Assembly (NCBI RefSeq): GCF_900156405.1 | Contig: NZ_FTNN01000003.1 | Coordinates: forward strand, 62,001 to 126,000 | Direction: 5' to 3' | DNA length: 64,000 nt | Source of the DNA: Shewanella morhuae | GTDB taxonomy: Bacteria; Pseudomonadota; Gammaproteobacteria; Enterobacterales; Shewanellaceae | Shown: one piece after another, positions 33,873 to 43,780 of the stretch | Layout: every line of letters starts with the position of its first letter | Position numbering within the stretch: position 1 is the stretch's first letter | Position numbers and translations under genes: made by a program | Notes under the pieces: generated by a model | What the model was told of the DNA's origin: nothing | Databases searched by the model: none | What the model saw: the letters and a program-made list of their open reading frames with translations, nothing else

Positions 33873-34834
33873 GCTATTTCCCTTTGATGTATCCACATCC
33901 ACATGGCGTGAATCTGTGCTGTAACCGCCAAAAATAAACTATCACTATTGAGCATATGTGCGCCATCGTTAACAGTAATAAGCGTTATAGCATGCTCTTG
34001 TTCAGCCAAAAAATGCTGTAAGAGCGCCGCTGGGCAAATTGCATCCTGCATGCCTTGCAATAACACACTACGCGCCGTTACCCTTGGCATCACGCGCTGT
34101 AATACACTCATAGCATTGAAGTAATTATGCCTAGCAAAGTGCAGTTCAATATCGGCTAATGCCAATACGGCTTCGGGTAACAGCCTTGGTAATACTAATC
34201 TAGCGCCAGCAAGCTTTAATTCCCACTGGATCCAGCGTCGAGCATAATAATGTCGCGGCACCGTATCTACCGATGACAATCCCTGCTGATAATCCTCCAG
34301 CAGTTCAGCCAAGGATGTAATCGTCGATGGATTGCCACTAAAAAGACCATAAGCCGCAGGTTGTAATTTAGCCGCACCGTCATAACCATAAAGCCAATCG
34401 ATGCCCGCTTTAGAGGGAATAAATAATGCCCACAATACTTGCGCTATCACCCGTTCAGGAAATAATCCGCTGTAAATTAAGCCTAATGTTGCACCAAAAG
34501 AGCCACCGACTAGGCACCAGCGTTCAATACCTAAACTCAAACGAATAGCTTCAATATCGCAGATCAAACCATTTAAATGGTTATGAGTTAAATCGCCTAA
34601 AGGTAAAGACCGCCCTGCACCGCGCTGATCTAACAGTAAAATCCAATATTGCTCAGCATTAAATAAGGCTAACTCACTAATATCACAACCCGCTCCCGGC
34701 CCACCGTGTAAATACAATAAGGGGATCCCCTGCGGATTACCGTATTGCGCCAGATGTAATTGCTGGCCATTACCAACACTAATCCAATCTCGGCGGATAA
34801 AAGGCGGGCAGGATTGAAGCACTGATTCCATCAT
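33869..34834 (-). CDS. Proline iminopeptidase-like alpha/beta hydrolase
   Basis: A 321-residue alpha/beta hydrolase of the S33 peptidase group. Family signs are HGGPGAGC (oxyanion loop, about 43-50), DQRGAGRS, and the nucleophile elbow GGSFGA with Ser112. A late GMQDAICP and NDGAHML supply the likely Asp and His of the triad. It would remove N-terminal proline or another residue from small peptides in the cytoplasm; specificity is not certain. It overlaps the following lipoprotein gene by four bases. Confidence 0.86.
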   Translation of the reverse strand: MMESVLQSCPPFIRRDWISVGNGQQLHLAQYGNPQGIPLLYLHGGPGAGCDISELALFNAEQYWILLLDQRGAGRSLPLGDLTHNHLNGLICDIEAIRLSLGIERWCLVGGSFGATLGLIYSGLFPERVIAQVLWALFIPSKAGIDWLYGYDGAAKLQPAAYGLFSGNPSTITSLAELLEDYQQGLSSVDTVPRHYYARRWIQWELKLAGARLVLPRLLPEAVLALADIELHFARHNYFNAMSVLQRVMPRVTARSVLLQGMQDAICPAALLQHFLAEQEHAITLITVNDGAHMLNSDSLFLAVTAQIHAMWMWIHQREIA

Positions 34835-34857
34835 CTAATATTATCGCCACACTCTCA

Positions 34858-35844
34858 TTATTTAGCCGCGTCATTTTGATCTGACTGCACAACTGCGTTT
34901 ATGGCCGTCATCTCTGCTGGGGTTAATATTGCCGACGGCTCAACTGAGCCTGAATTAGCTAACGGCTGGCCATCAAGATCGGTTTCATCATCAAAGCTCG
35001 ATTCATAATCTAAATACTCTGGCATCGTAGCGGTGATTTCAGCGCCAAGTAACACTATCATCCACGATAAATACACCCAGACGAAGATAATGGGGATCAC
35101 CGCCAAAGCGCCATAAATAGCCTCATAACTCGGAAATTGGGTCACATACAAGGCAAAGGCTTTTTTACCCAGCTCGAACAACAGTGCGGCGACAATCGCG
35201 CCTAATAACGCGTGTAAAAACTTCACCTTTTTATTGGGCACCACTATGTACAATAGTAAAAATGCTGCCACCGAAAATAACATAGGTAAGTGTTCAATAA
35301 ACAACGGCATAACGCCCGACAACTGACCATTAAACACCTTCAACGACACCACATAAGAAGTGGCAACTAAACTGGCACCTACGAGTACAGGGCCGAGGGT
35401 AAGCACCATCCAATACATAGAAAAAGCCACTACGATAGAGCGCTTTTCTTTAGTACGCCAAATATTATTGAGTGCTTTATCAATGGCAGAAATCAGCATA
35501 ATAGCGACCACAACTAACGCGGCGATCCCAACGGCGGTGCCTTTAGAGGCATTTCCCACAAATTCATTAATATACGTTTGTACAGTATCGCCAGCCGCGG
35601 GTAAAAAGTTCTGATAAACAAAACCTTCAATCTGCCCTCGAATGCCCTTAAATACCGGAAAAGCTGACAGCATCGACATAGTCACCGCCACCAGAGGCAC
35701 CAGCGACAACAGAGTGACATAGGCTAAATGCCCCGCACGGATATTGATTTGGTCTTCCACCAGACGCTGTCTTAAATGCAGCAGAAAGTGCCAGATCCCG
35801 AGGAATAGGACGCGAATTTGAGCCAGTTCTATCTTTTTAGTCAC
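34858..35844 (-). CDS. yihY: YihY/BrkB family inner-membrane protein
   Basis: A 328-residue protein with six membrane segments, matching YihY (formerly called Rbn): [18 protein letters not shown] near residue 40, [18 protein letters not shown] near 125, and a late [23 protein letters not shown]. The biochemical role is unknown; the old RNase BN assignment was withdrawn. An acidic tail of about 50 residues follows the last membrane segment. The start is GTG at 35844. The nearby dtd and yiiD-like genes give the same neighbourhood as in E. coli, with two genes inserted. Confidence 0.92.
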   Translation of the reverse strand: MTKKIELAQIRVLFLGIWHFLLHLRQRLVEDQINIRAGHLAYVTLLSLVPLVAVTMSMLSAFPVFKGIRGQIEGFVYQNFLPAAGDTVQTYINEFVGNASKGTAVGIAALVVVAIMLISAIDKALNNIWRTKEKRSIVVAFSMYWMVLTLGPVLVGASLVATSYVVSLKVFNGQLSGVMPLFIEHLPMLFSVAAFLLLYIVVPNKKVKFLHALLGAIVAALLFELGKKAFALYVTQFPSYEAIYGALAVIPIIFVWVYLSWMIVLLGAEITATMPEYLDYESSFDDETDLDGQPLANSGSVEPSAILTPAEMTAINAVVQSDQNDAAK

Positions 35845-35925
35845 GGGTTTCTCTTGCTTCTGTGGGTATAGACTCGTTATCTTCGTACAATAAACACTTA
35901 ATTTACAAGTCTAAGGAGTGAATTG

Positions 35926-36147
35926 ATGTCTCAACAAGGATCTGCAGGTAACGTTATTTCGGCAATTGCGAGCATATTTTTCCCTGGGTTAGGCCAACTG
36001 CTGCAAGGTAGAATTCTGGCTGCGCTGCTGTTTTTTGTTATCACGGTTGTCGGCTATGCCCTCTGGTGGTTGATTGTACCTGCTGTTATCGGGGCTATTT
36101 TTCATTTGTGGAGCATTATTGATGCTGCACGATTTCAGGCCGATTAA
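35926..36147 (+). CDS. Small two-segment membrane protein
   Basis: A 73-residue protein with two hydrophobic stretches (about 8-24 and 30-58). The first has the FFPGLGQLLQGR motif seen in TM2-like and related small membrane proteins, where a Gly/Pro-rich turn is followed by a conserved Arg. An AAGGAG site lies seven bases before the ATG at 35926. It is followed 29 bases later by the DUF2959 gene and divergent from yihY. Function unknown. Confidence 0.82.
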   Translation: MSQQGSAGNVISAIASIFFPGLGQLLQGRILAALLFFVITVVGYALWWLIVPAVIGAIFHLWSIIDAARFQAD

Positions 36148-36176
36148 GGCGATGTTACTCAGCAATGGAACCCAAA

Positions 36177-36830
36177 ATGAAAAAACTGCTCATATCAAGC
36201 CTAATTGCCGCTAGCCTCTTGCTCAGTGGCTGCCAAAGTGCCTACTACGGCGCGATGGAAAAAGTCGGTTACCATAAACGCGATATTATGGTCGACAGAG
36301 TTAAAGCAGCCAAAGAGTCCCAAGAGGAAGCCCAAGAAGAATTTAGTGATGCCCTCAAAGAGATGCAAGCCTTACTCAATCACGATGGTGGCAATCTAGA
36401 GAAAGCCTATAACAAGGCTAAAGATGAGTATGAGTCAGCCCAAAGTGCCGCCGATAACGTCAGTAATCGTATCAATAAAGTCGAAGGCGTAGCCGATGCC
36501 TTATTTGAAGAATGGCAAACTGAAATTAGCGAAATCAGTAAAGCTAATTTACGCCGAGACAGCGAAACCAAACTGAAAGAAACCCGTCGTTCTTATCAAC
36601 AATTGATTAAAACGATGCGCCGTGCTGAATCAAAAATGCCACCAATACTCACAGCCTTGAAAGATAACATGCTGTACCTCAAGCATAACTTGAACGCCCA
36701 AGCGATTGGCGCAATTAAAGGTGAATTTGCCAGCCTACAAACCGACATTTCAGTGCTAATTAAAGAAATGAACACATCGATTGATGAATCCAATAAATTT
36801 ATCGAGTCTCTTGAAAAATCAAAGAGTTGA
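36177..36830 (+). CDS. DUF2959 lipoprotein, coiled-coil
   Basis: A 217-residue protein with a lipoprotein signal (LISSLIAASLLLSGC, cysteine about residue 19) and a mature chain made almost wholly of charged helices with heptad spacing. AYYGAMEKVGYHKRDIMVDRV, just after the lipid site, is the recognisable start of the DUF2959 family. The family has no known role; coiled-coil shape suggests an envelope spacer or partner of another protein. The ATG at 36177, seven bases after GGA, was preferred to that at 36165. Confidence 0.83.
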   Translation: MKKLLISSLIAASLLLSGCQSAYYGAMEKVGYHKRDIMVDRVKAAKESQEEAQEEFSDALKEMQALLNHDGGNLEKAYNKAKDEYESAQSAADNVSNRINKVEGVADALFEEWQTEISEISKANLRRDSETKLKETRRSYQQLIKTMRRAESKMPPILTALKDNMLYLKHNLNAQAIGAIKGEFASLQTDISVLIKEMNTSIDESNKFIESLEKSKS

Positions 36831-36850
36831 TAAAAACGCCCAACTCATGT

Positions 36851-36884
36851 CGGCCCTAACCATACTGATTGTTAGGGCTTTATT
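36851..36884 (+). terminator. Rho-independent terminator after DUF2959 gene
   Basis: GCCCTAAC (36853-36860) and GTTAGGGC (36871-36878) form an 8-bp stem with a 10-base loop followed by TTTATT. Confidence 0.78.
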
Positions 36885-37086
36885 CACCTATAATATTTAT
36901 CTTCCCTGCAATCTAAATTTCTTTTGTGCAAGCCCAGAATCCTTAGCTTTGTGAGCTATAACGCGCTTTAGTTGATTGCTAATAAAAATATTAGATCTGC
37001 TACACAATTTCACTTAGCACTCAAAAACTTATCCTCATTTAATCACTCAGACTTAGCACTTGTTGATCATTGCTGTACTAACCACT

Positions 37087-38301
37087 ATGACTTTTATCGA
37101 ATCACTAACGTTAATGTTAGCACTCATGTATCTCGCCTCCCTTAGTTATTGGAGCGGCAAAAAATGGGGCGCTGTTGTGACTTTATTACTGAGTATCGGC
37201 GCGGTTGCCATCAGCCTATATTGGCCGTTAGCACTAGGACTTATTATTGCGCTGCCATTGGCATTACTCGTCCATAGATTTGCACCCGACGAGTTCAAGG
37301 GGGAGATTAAAATCAATACCCTGCGTGAAGGGACTCAGCATGTGTTGGCACTATCGCTGTTACTGGTTGCCGTACAATACACCATCAATACCGTGCTACT
37401 TAAGCAAGGGATAACTCCTTGGCTCATGCGCCCCGACGTGGTTGATGCTTTTTTACCAATAGCGGGCGGGATTGAGCTTAAAGCGATTATCAGCCTCAAT
37501 TTATGGGATCAAACACATCCCGCGGCGGCGGTAATGCTGGCGGCGGTATTAATCACTGGGCTACTTTGCAAGCGAGCATTTTGCGGCTGGGCTTGCCCCT
37601 TGGGTTTAGCTGGGGAATATCTATATGCCTTTAGAAAACGTTTTATCAAAGCTGAGTTAACACCACCGGCTTGGTTAGACTGGCCACTACGAATGCTTAA
37701 GTATCTATTGCTATTAGCACTATGCTACATAGTGATTGGTATGCCCGCGCAGTCAATCCCTAATTACCTCGACGGTAATTACCATAAGATTGCCGATTTA
37801 AAAATGGCACTGTTTTTCCTGACACCGAGCCTCATTGCATTATTAGTATTTTCGCTGATCCTCGCGTTAGCGGCATGGCGCCGTCAGGGATTCTGCCGTT
37901 ACTTATGTCCCTATGGTGCCATGCTGGGGATATTAAGTTTTGCCAGCCCATTAAAAATCCGCCGAGATACCCAGCACTGCCTTATCGAAACGAAAGGAAT
38001 GAAATGTGACAAGTGCACTCGAGCTTGCCCAGCAAACATCATAGTACATACCAAAACTACAGTACGAACTGACGAGTGCCAAGCCTGCATGCGCTGCGTC
38101 GCGGCTTGTCCAAAATCAGCTGCACTCGGATTTGGGCTTAAATCGGGTCACAGACTAGGCCACAAAGGATTACTCGCATTGGTGCTAATCACGCTATTTA
38201 TTCTGCCTCTGGGCGCTTATTTATCAGGGTTCTGGCATAGCCAAACTCCAGATAACATCCGCATGGAGCTTATTCAAGTGATCGATAGGGTTGGACATTA
38301 G
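37087..38301 (+). CDS. NosR/NapH-like membrane polyferredoxin
   Basis: A membrane protein of 404 residues with about seven hydrophobic segments, two C-x3-CP motifs in loops (FCGWACPLG and FCRYLCPYG) and a C-terminal ferredoxin-like domain. Its second cluster is a normal C-x2-C-x2-C-x3-CP (ECQACMRCVAACP), but the first is stretched to C-x8-C-x2-C-x3-CP. Such proteins pass electrons from quinol to periplasmic reductases. No nos, nap or other reductase gene is next to it, so the partner is unknown. The ATG at 37087 was chosen; a TTG start at 37060 is possible and neither has a clear ribosome-binding site. Confidence 0.82.
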   Translation: MTFIESLTLMLALMYLASLSYWSGKKWGAVVTLLLSIGAVAISLYWPLALGLIIALPLALLVHRFAPDEFKGEIKINTLREGTQHVLALSLLLVAVQYTINTVLLKQGITPWLMRPDVVDAFLPIAGGIELKAIISLNLWDQTHPAAAVMLAAVLITGLLCKRAFCGWACPLGLAGEYLYAFRKRFIKAELTPPAWLDWPLRMLKYLLLLALCYIVIGMPAQSIPNYLDGNYHKIADLKMALFFLTPSLIALLVFSLILALAAWRRQGFCRYLCPYGAMLGILSFASPLKIRRDTQHCLIETKGMKCDKCTRACPANIIVHTKTTVRTDECQACMRCVAACPKSAALGFGLKSGHRLGHKGLLALVLITLFILPLGAYLSGFWHSQTPDNIRMELIQVIDRVGH

Positions 38302-38316
38302 CAAGTTGCACTAACA

Positions 38317-38358
38317 ATACTGCAGATAATGACTTATCTACTATCTGCAGTATTTTAA
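38317..38358 (+). terminator. Terminator after polyferredoxin gene
   Basis: ATACTGCAGATA (38317-38328) pairs perfectly over 12 bp with TATCTGCAGTAT (38342-38353), followed by TTTTA. Confidence 0.75.
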
Positions 38359-38471
38359 ATATATAAGTCATAACATTGATTACAATCAGGCAACCACTCG
38401 ATTTTATCGCTGATACTATTCCTATGTGAATAGCAGATAAGTGGTTTTATGTTCCACAATGGAGCTAGCCT

Positions 38472-39494
38472 ATGCGGCCCGACCGACAGCAACTGATCCG
38501 TACATTATTTGATGAATATATTGAAATGTATTCATCCCGTGATGATAGGTTGACGTGTCGCTTTAGTCACAATTTTAGCGGTTACGCGGGCAGTAGTGAC
38601 GTACTTGTTACCGACAGGGAAGAATGGATACGGATAACTCGGCAAGATTTTGCACAAGTACCAGATCGTATAAATATCGAAATGCTAGACCTTTCTTTAC
38701 AAGATCTTACCGAACAAATTGTTGTTGTGACGGCCTTTTTCCATATTCATTTACCTATCCCAAAGCCAATACTCTCACACGAAACAGCGAGACTCGTGTT
38801 GATATTCCATCTAGAAAATAACTGCTGGATGATTGCCCATAGCGGCATATCTATCCCCTACGGCTTAGCCCACAAAGGGGAGATTTACCCCATAACGCGC
38901 TTAGAAAAGCGTAACTCTGAGCTTGAATCGATGATCACAGCGCGCACCAGTGAATTAGCAGCCGCAAATAGACAACTCGAAATACTCAGTAATACCGACG
39001 GCTTAACCAATATCGGCAATCGTCGCCAGTTTGATTTGATGTTACAGACAGAATGAAATCGAGGACTACATAGCCATTCATTACTGGCTCACATCATGTT
39101 AGATATTGATCACTTCAAACAATTTAACGATCACTATGGCCACCTCGCGGGAGATGATTGCCTTAAAAAACTGGCCAGTACTTTATCCCAGTCGGGCCGA
39201 AGAGCCGACGAACTCGTGGCTCGCTACGGCGGTGAGGAGTTTGTTATTCTGTTGCCCAATATAGACAAACAAACTTTGTTCGACGCAGCGCAGCATATTC
39301 ATCAACTGATCCAATCAATTGCTATTCCACATGCGAAAACCGACCTTGGAATTGTAACTGTTAGCGTTGGTGTCGCCTATTTATCCCCCTCTAACCAGCA
39401 AGACCCTTTAGAGTTAGTTCGCCAAGCCGACGCCGCCCTCTATCGCGCAAAATTGGCTGGGCGCAACTGTATACGCTTTATGGACGAGAGGTAA
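38472..39494 (+). pseudogene. Diguanylate cyclase interrupted by an in-frame TGA
   Basis: An N-terminal SnoaL/NTF2-like domain (about residues 1-130), a short coiled coil and a GGDEF domain, in one continuous reading frame broken by a single TGA at 39054-39056 (codon 195). Before the stop the frame reads ILSNTDGLTNIGNRRQFDL, the GGDEF start; after it, NRGLHSHSLLAHIMLDIDHF and then the intact RYGGEEFVILL. GGDEF proteins usually have Trp (TGG) at this point, so one G-to-A change explains it. The start ATG has GGAG seven bases before it. The C-terminal part alone lacks the beginning of the fold and is unlikely to work. Confidence 0.85.
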
Positions 39495-39523
39495 TGCCTT
39501 ACTTATCTCTAAATTAAACCAAC

Positions 39524-39562
39524 AAAAAAGCCCCGTATAGTTTCCTATACGAGGCTTCTTTT
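39524..39562. terminator. Bidirectional terminator between cyclase remnant and typA
   Basis: AAAAAAGCC-CCGTATAG / CTATACG-AGGCTTCTTTT with loop TTTC; one mismatch in the stem. It lies between converging genes and has A- and T-runs on either side. Confidence 0.82.
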
Positions 39563-39600
39563 AAACCGATTGACTCACCTTAAAGCAAGTCAGGCAATCA

Positions 39601-41412
39601 TTAACCGCGGTTAAAGCGCTTACGATCGTTTTCAGTCAAGTGTCTCTTACGAATACGAATATTCTTTGGCGTCACTTCAACTAACTCGTCATCATCGATG
39701 AACTCAAGCGCTTGCTCAAGTGTCATGGTGATTGGCGTAGTCAGTACTTGAGCTTCGTCAGTACCAGATGCACGCATGTTAGTCAGTTGCTTGCCTTTCA
39801 GACAGTTAACTGTCAGATCGTTTGAGCGAGCATGAATACCAACTACTTGGCCTTCGTATACTTCAGCGGCATGGCCAATAAAGAGACGACCACGGTCTTG
39901 TAGACCGAACAGTGCGAAGGTCAAAGCCTTGCCCGTAGCGTTAGAAACCAGTACGCCGTTAGCGCGTTGACCAATATCGCCACCTTTGTGCGGACCGTAG
40001 TGATCAAACGAATGGTAGATTAAGCCAGTACCAGAAGTCGCTGTCATAAACTCGGTTTGGAAACCGATTAAACCACGGCTTGGGATAACGAAATCGATAC
40101 GCACACGGCCTTTACCGTCAAGCTGCATGTCTTTCATTTCAGCTTTACGAGTACCTAGCTTCTCGATCACACCGCCTTGATCTTCTTCTTCAACGTCAAC
40201 AGTCAACGTTTCGAATGGCTCACACAATTCACCGTCGATAGTTTTCAGAATAACTTCTGGACGTGATACGGCTAACTCGAAACCTTCGCGACGCATGTTT
40301 TCAATCAGGATTGATAAATGCAATTCACCACGGCCTGAAACACGGAAGCGATCTGGACTTTCTGTTTCTTCAACACGTAAGGCCACGTTGTGGACTAATT
40401 CTGTTTGCAGACGCTCAAGAATGTTACGTGAAGTGACATACTTACCTTCTTTACCTGCGAAAGGTGAAGTGTTGACTTGGAAAGTCATGGTCAGAGTCGG
40501 TTCATCAACAGTCAATGGTGGCAACGCTTCTACTGCACCAACGGCACAGATAGTGTCAGAAATTTTCAGTTCACCTAAACCTGTAATCGCAACAATATCA
40601 CCTGCGTTAGCAATGCCAATTTCAGTACGGTCCAGACCCATGTAACCTAATACTTGGCCAATTTTACCGTTACGAGTTTTGCCATCAGCGCCAATCAAAG
40701 TGATTTGTTGGTTAGGTTTTACACTACCACGCTTGATGCGACCAATACCGATAACACCCACATATGAGTTGTAATCGATTTGCGAAATTTGCATCTGGAA
40801 TGCGCCTTCCGAGTCAGCATCTGGGAAAGATACTTTTTCAACGATAGTTTGGAATAATGGTGTCATTTCAGTGCTGACGACATCAGGATCTAACGTTGCG
40901 TAACCGTTTAACGCAGAAGTGTAAACGATTGGGAAATCTAATTGCTCATCAGTCGCGCCTAAGTTGTCGAATAAGTCGAATACTTGGTCGATAACCCAAT
41001 CTGGGCGAGCGCCTGGACGGTCAATCTTGTTGATTACAACGATTGGCTTTAAGCCTTGAGCAAACGCTTTTCTTGTTACAAAGCGAGTTTGTGGCATTGG
41101 ACCATCAACGGCATCAACTATCAATAATACTGAGTCAACCATAGACAGAACACGCTCAACCTCACCACCGAAATCGGCGTGGCCAGGGGTATCAACGATA
41201 TTGATACGGTAGTCGTTCCACTTGATGGCAGTATTTTTTGCCAGAATCGTGATCCCACGTTCCTTTTCAAGATCGTTGGAGTCCATCACCCGCTCAGTGG
41301 CTTCTCCTCGGGATTCAAGGGTACCTGACTGTGACAGCAACTTGTCTACCAGGGTCGTTTTGCCATGGTCAACGTGTGCAATAATGGCGATGTTACGTAA
41401 ATTCTCTAGCAC
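39601..41412 (-). CDS. typA: Ribosome-associated translational GTPase TypA/BipA
   Basis: TypA is an EF-G-like GTPase that binds the 70S ribosome and helps large-subunit assembly, chiefly in cold or stress. The 603-residue protein has G1 AHVDHGKTT (12-20), the G2 region KERGITI, G3 DTPGH, G4 NKID, two beta-barrel domains and the C-terminal TypA-specific domain. The start is GTG at 41412: it follows AGAGG at seven bases and gives the conserved start [16 protein letters not shown]; starts further upstream would add residues absent from E. coli TypA. The gene diverges from glnA with a 900-base gap. Confidence 0.96.
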   Translation of the reverse strand: MLENLRNIAIIAHVDHGKTTLVDKLLSQSGTLESRGEATERVMDSNDLEKERGITILAKNTAIKWNDYRINIVDTPGHADFGGEVERVLSMVDSVLLIVDAVDGPMPQTRFVTRKAFAQGLKPIVVINKIDRPGARPDWVIDQVFDLFDNLGATDEQLDFPIVYTSALNGYATLDPDVVSTEMTPLFQTIVEKVSFPDADSEGAFQMQISQIDYNSYVGVIGIGRIKRGSVKPNQQITLIGADGKTRNGKIGQVLGYMGLDRTEIGIANAGDIVAITGLGELKISDTICAVGAVEALPPLTVDEPTLTMTFQVNTSPFAGKEGKYVTSRNILERLQTELVHNVALRVEETESPDRFRVSGRGELHLSILIENMRREGFELAVSRPEVILKTIDGELCEPFETLTVDVEEEDQGGVIEKLGTRKAEMKDMQLDGKGRVRIDFVIPSRGLIGFQTEFMTATSGTGLIYHSFDHYGPHKGGDIGQRANGVLVSNATGKALTFALFGLQDRGRLFIGHAAEVYEGQVVGIHARSNDLTVNCLKGKQLTNMRASGTDEAQVLTTPITMTLEQALEFIDDDELVEVTPKNIRIRKRHLTENDRKRFNRG

Positions 41413-42095
41413 GGATAAACCTCTTACCATCAAACAAAATAGGGATATTTCAGTAATTCGTTATGGAGATCTAATTCGATCCTCCATAATAAAAAGCGTG
41501 CCATTCTACTCCAGCGCGGCCTTGGCGCACAGGATTATTTTTGAACACTTATATAAAAATCAATCGAACGTTGGCTTGTTTCCCTCAATATCCCATTGAG
41601 TAAAATCCTTTAGAGCCACAGTAAAAGTGTAGGGAGAACACTATATCTATAACAAAAAGTGGTGGTAAGGCGATGAATTGGATATCTTTAATGCTCAAAG
41701 CCTAAATAAGTGGCGACAATTTAAACAGCTACTAAATCTATCTTGGTTTTTTTCAATCATCCAACCCCACGATCGTAATAAACTTTGGCCCAGATGTGAC
41801 ATCAAGCGCCTAAAGTGCTCAGTCACGCTGTATTTACAAAGACGAATATGATTATCGTCCTAACGGCGGGTTAGGCATTATTGACTTCTCGCGGCTTGCA
41901 CACTACAAAGACATTTCGCACGTCAGAACCAATTAATACCTGATAACATGATGATAAACTCTAATTCACTTAGCAATACGTGGCATAGTTGAACAAACGA
42001 AGCCGCACTCATCATCGCCAAAAGGCGTCTAGCCAGCTCAGAGTGTTTATATCGGAGTGTCTATCTAAGAATGCCGTTGATATGAGTCAGTATAG
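41413..42095. other. Long intergenic region typA-glnA with possible degenerate coding remnants
   Basis: No intact gene was found in this stretch. Two short pieces read like protein: frame +2 from about 41672 (SLNKWRQFKQLLNLS and onwards) and frame +3 from about 41814 to a TAA near 41936 (KDEYDYRPNGGLGIIDFSRL). They are in different frames and have no ribosome-binding site, as would be expected of a decayed gene. I do not recognise a family. The typA promoter must lie near its right-hand side of the typA end but was not resolved. Confidence 0.3.
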
Positions 42096-42112
42096 TGCGC
42101 ACCAAAATGGGC
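42096..42112 (+). promoter_or_regulatory. NtrC-like enhancer site (distal), upstream of glnA
   Basis: The left half GCACC followed by AAAAT and GGGC resembles the NtrC dyad GCACC-N5-GGTGC, with a perfect left half and a degenerate right half. It is centred about 139 bases before the predicted sigma-54 start. Confidence 0.5.
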
Positions 42113-42138
42113 TTATGCACTGAAATGCGACAAACGAA

Positions 42139-42155
42139 AGCACCATTAAGGTGCA
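42139..42155 (+). promoter_or_regulatory. NtrC-like enhancer site (proximal), upstream of glnA
   Basis: AGCACC-ATTAA-GGTGCA contains the perfect dyad GCACC-N5-GGTGC of NtrC sites. It is centred about 41 bases from the distal site and about 98 before the predicted start, the spacing expected for paired enhancers. Confidence 0.72.
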
Positions 42156-42217
42156 AGCACAAAATCAGTAACGAACAAAAAAGATTATAGTCAATGCTAA
42201 TCAATGATTTAGATTGT

Positions 42218-42233
42218 TGGCATAAATATCGCT
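42218..42233 (+). promoter_or_regulatory. Sigma-54 promoter of glnA
   Basis: TGGCATAAATATCGCT matches the sigma-54 consensus TGGCAYR-N4-TTGCW in every fixed place but one (C for T), with the invariant GG and GC spaced correctly. It lies about 90 bases before the glnA start and downstream of two NtrC-like sites. Confidence 0.75.
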
Positions 42234-42320
42234 TTAAAGCTTGTCAGTTTGGCTCAATATCAACATTTGAGTTAAAAGATTATAGAAGGGCTTACCCTTT
42301 ACCCTACCGGAGGTTTGAGA

Positions 42321-43733
42321 ATGTCGTCAGTTGAATCTGTTTTACAGCAACTTCAAGAGTTAGAAGTTAAATTTGTCGATTTACGCTTTACCGATACTAA
42401 AGGTAAAGAGCAGCACGTATCTATTCCTAGCCATCAAGTCAATGCCGATTTTTTTGAAGATGGCAAAATGTTTGACGGTTCTTCTATCGCAGGCTGGAAG
42501 GGTATTAACGAATCAGACATGGTGATGATGCCAGATCCAAGCACTTTCATGCTTGATCCTTTTACCGAAGAAACCACTGCGCTACTGCGTTGTGACATTC
42601 TTGAACCCGGTACCATGACGGGCTACGATCGCGACCCACGTTCTATTGCTAAAAGAGCTGAAGCTTATCTTATCTCTACTGGCATCGCTGACACTGTATT
42701 AGTGGGTCCAGAGCCAGAATTCTTCCTATTTGACGACGTGCGTTTTGGCACTGATATGTCAGGTTGTTTCGTGAAAATTGATGCGAAAGAAGCGGCATGG
42801 AACTCAGCCACTAGCTACGAAGGCGGCAACACAGGCCACCGTCCATTTACTAAAGGCGGCTACTTCCCAGTTGCACCCGTTGACTCATCACAAGATTTAC
42901 GTAGCGCTATGTGCTTAGTATTAGAAGAGTTAGGCCAAGTGGTTGAAGCCCATCACCACGAAGTGGCGACCGCGGGTCAAAACGAAATCGCCACTCGCTT
43001 TAACACCCTCACTAAAAAAGCCGATGAAATCCAAATTCTCAAGTATGTCGTGCACAATATGGCGCACGCTTACGGCAAGACAGCGACATTTATGCCAAAA
43101 CCTATCGTTGGCGACAACGGTAGCGGTATGCACGTTCACCTATCTTTAGCTAAAGATGGCGTTAACTTGTTCGCTGGTGACAAATACGCTGGTTTAAGTG
43201 AAATGGCATTATTCTTTATTGGCGGCATCATCAAGCATGCTCGCTCGTTAAACGCCTTCACTAACCCAAGCACTAACTCTTACAAGCGTTTAGTACCCCA
43301 TTTTGAAGCACCTGTTATGTTGGCATACTCAGCCCGTAACCGCAGTGCATCAATCCGTATTCCAGTGGTACCAAGCCCGAAAGGCCGTCGTATCGAAGCA
43401 CGTTTCCCCGATCCACATGCAAACCCTTATTTAGGTTTCTCTGCACTGTTGATGGCGGGTCTTGATGGTATTCAAAACAAGATCCACCCAGGCGAAGCAA
43501 TGGACAAAGACTTGTATGACTTGCCTCCAGAAGAAGCGGCAGAAATACCACAAGTAGCTACGTCTTTAGAAAACGCCCTTGAAAATCTGCAAGCTAACCA
43601 TGATTACCTGACTAAAGGCGGCGTGTTCAGTGAAGATTTTATCAAGTCTTATATCGTACTGAAAACGGCAGAAGCAGAGCGTGTAGCACGTACCACTCAC
43701 CCACTAGAGTTTGAAATGTACTACAGCTTGTAA
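42321..43733 (+). CDS. glnA: Glutamine synthetase type I
   Basis: GlnA makes glutamine from glutamate, ammonia and ATP and is the main ammonia-assimilating enzyme; it works as a dodecamer. The 470-residue sequence follows E. coli GlnA from [18 protein letters not shown] through the FDGSSI and [14 protein letters not shown] active-site segments to the adenylylation site, Tyr399 in [10 protein letters not shown], so activity should be switched off by GlnE. The ATG at 42321 follows CGGAGG; an in-frame TTG two codons earlier is less likely. The sigma-54/NtrC elements indicate induction under nitrogen limitation. glnL and glnG do not follow here. Confidence 0.98.
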   Translation: MSSVESVLQQLQELEVKFVDLRFTDTKGKEQHVSIPSHQVNADFFEDGKMFDGSSIAGWKGINESDMVMMPDPSTFMLDPFTEETTALLRCDILEPGTMTGYDRDPRSIAKRAEAYLISTGIADTVLVGPEPEFFLFDDVRFGTDMSGCFVKIDAKEAAWNSATSYEGGNTGHRPFTKGGYFPVAPVDSSQDLRSAMCLVLEELGQVVEAHHHEVATAGQNEIATRFNTLTKKADEIQILKYVVHNMAHAYGKTATFMPKPIVGDNGSGMHVHLSLAKDGVNLFAGDKYAGLSEMALFFIGGIIKHARSLNAFTNPSTNSYKRLVPHFEAPVMLAYSARNRSASIRIPVVPSPKGRRIEARFPDPHANPYLGFSALLMAGLDGIQNKIHPGEAMDKDLYDLPPEEAAEIPQVATSLENALENLQANHDYLTKGGVFSEDFIKSYIVLKTAEAERVARTTHPLEFEMYYSL

Positions 43734-43753
43734 TCCTTACTGGCAAATTGATT

Positions 43754-43780
43754 AAGCCCCGACTCGTCGGGGCTTTTTTA
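43754..43780 (+). terminator. Rho-independent terminator after glnA
   Basis: A 9-bp perfect stem AAGCCCCGA-CTCG-TCGGGGCTT followed by TTTTT. Confidence 0.93.

Noticed and set aside
39050..39096. Frameshift as the reason for the broken cyclase
   Set aside because: Both halves are in the same frame and the intervening codons read as plausible protein; a single stop codon explains it.
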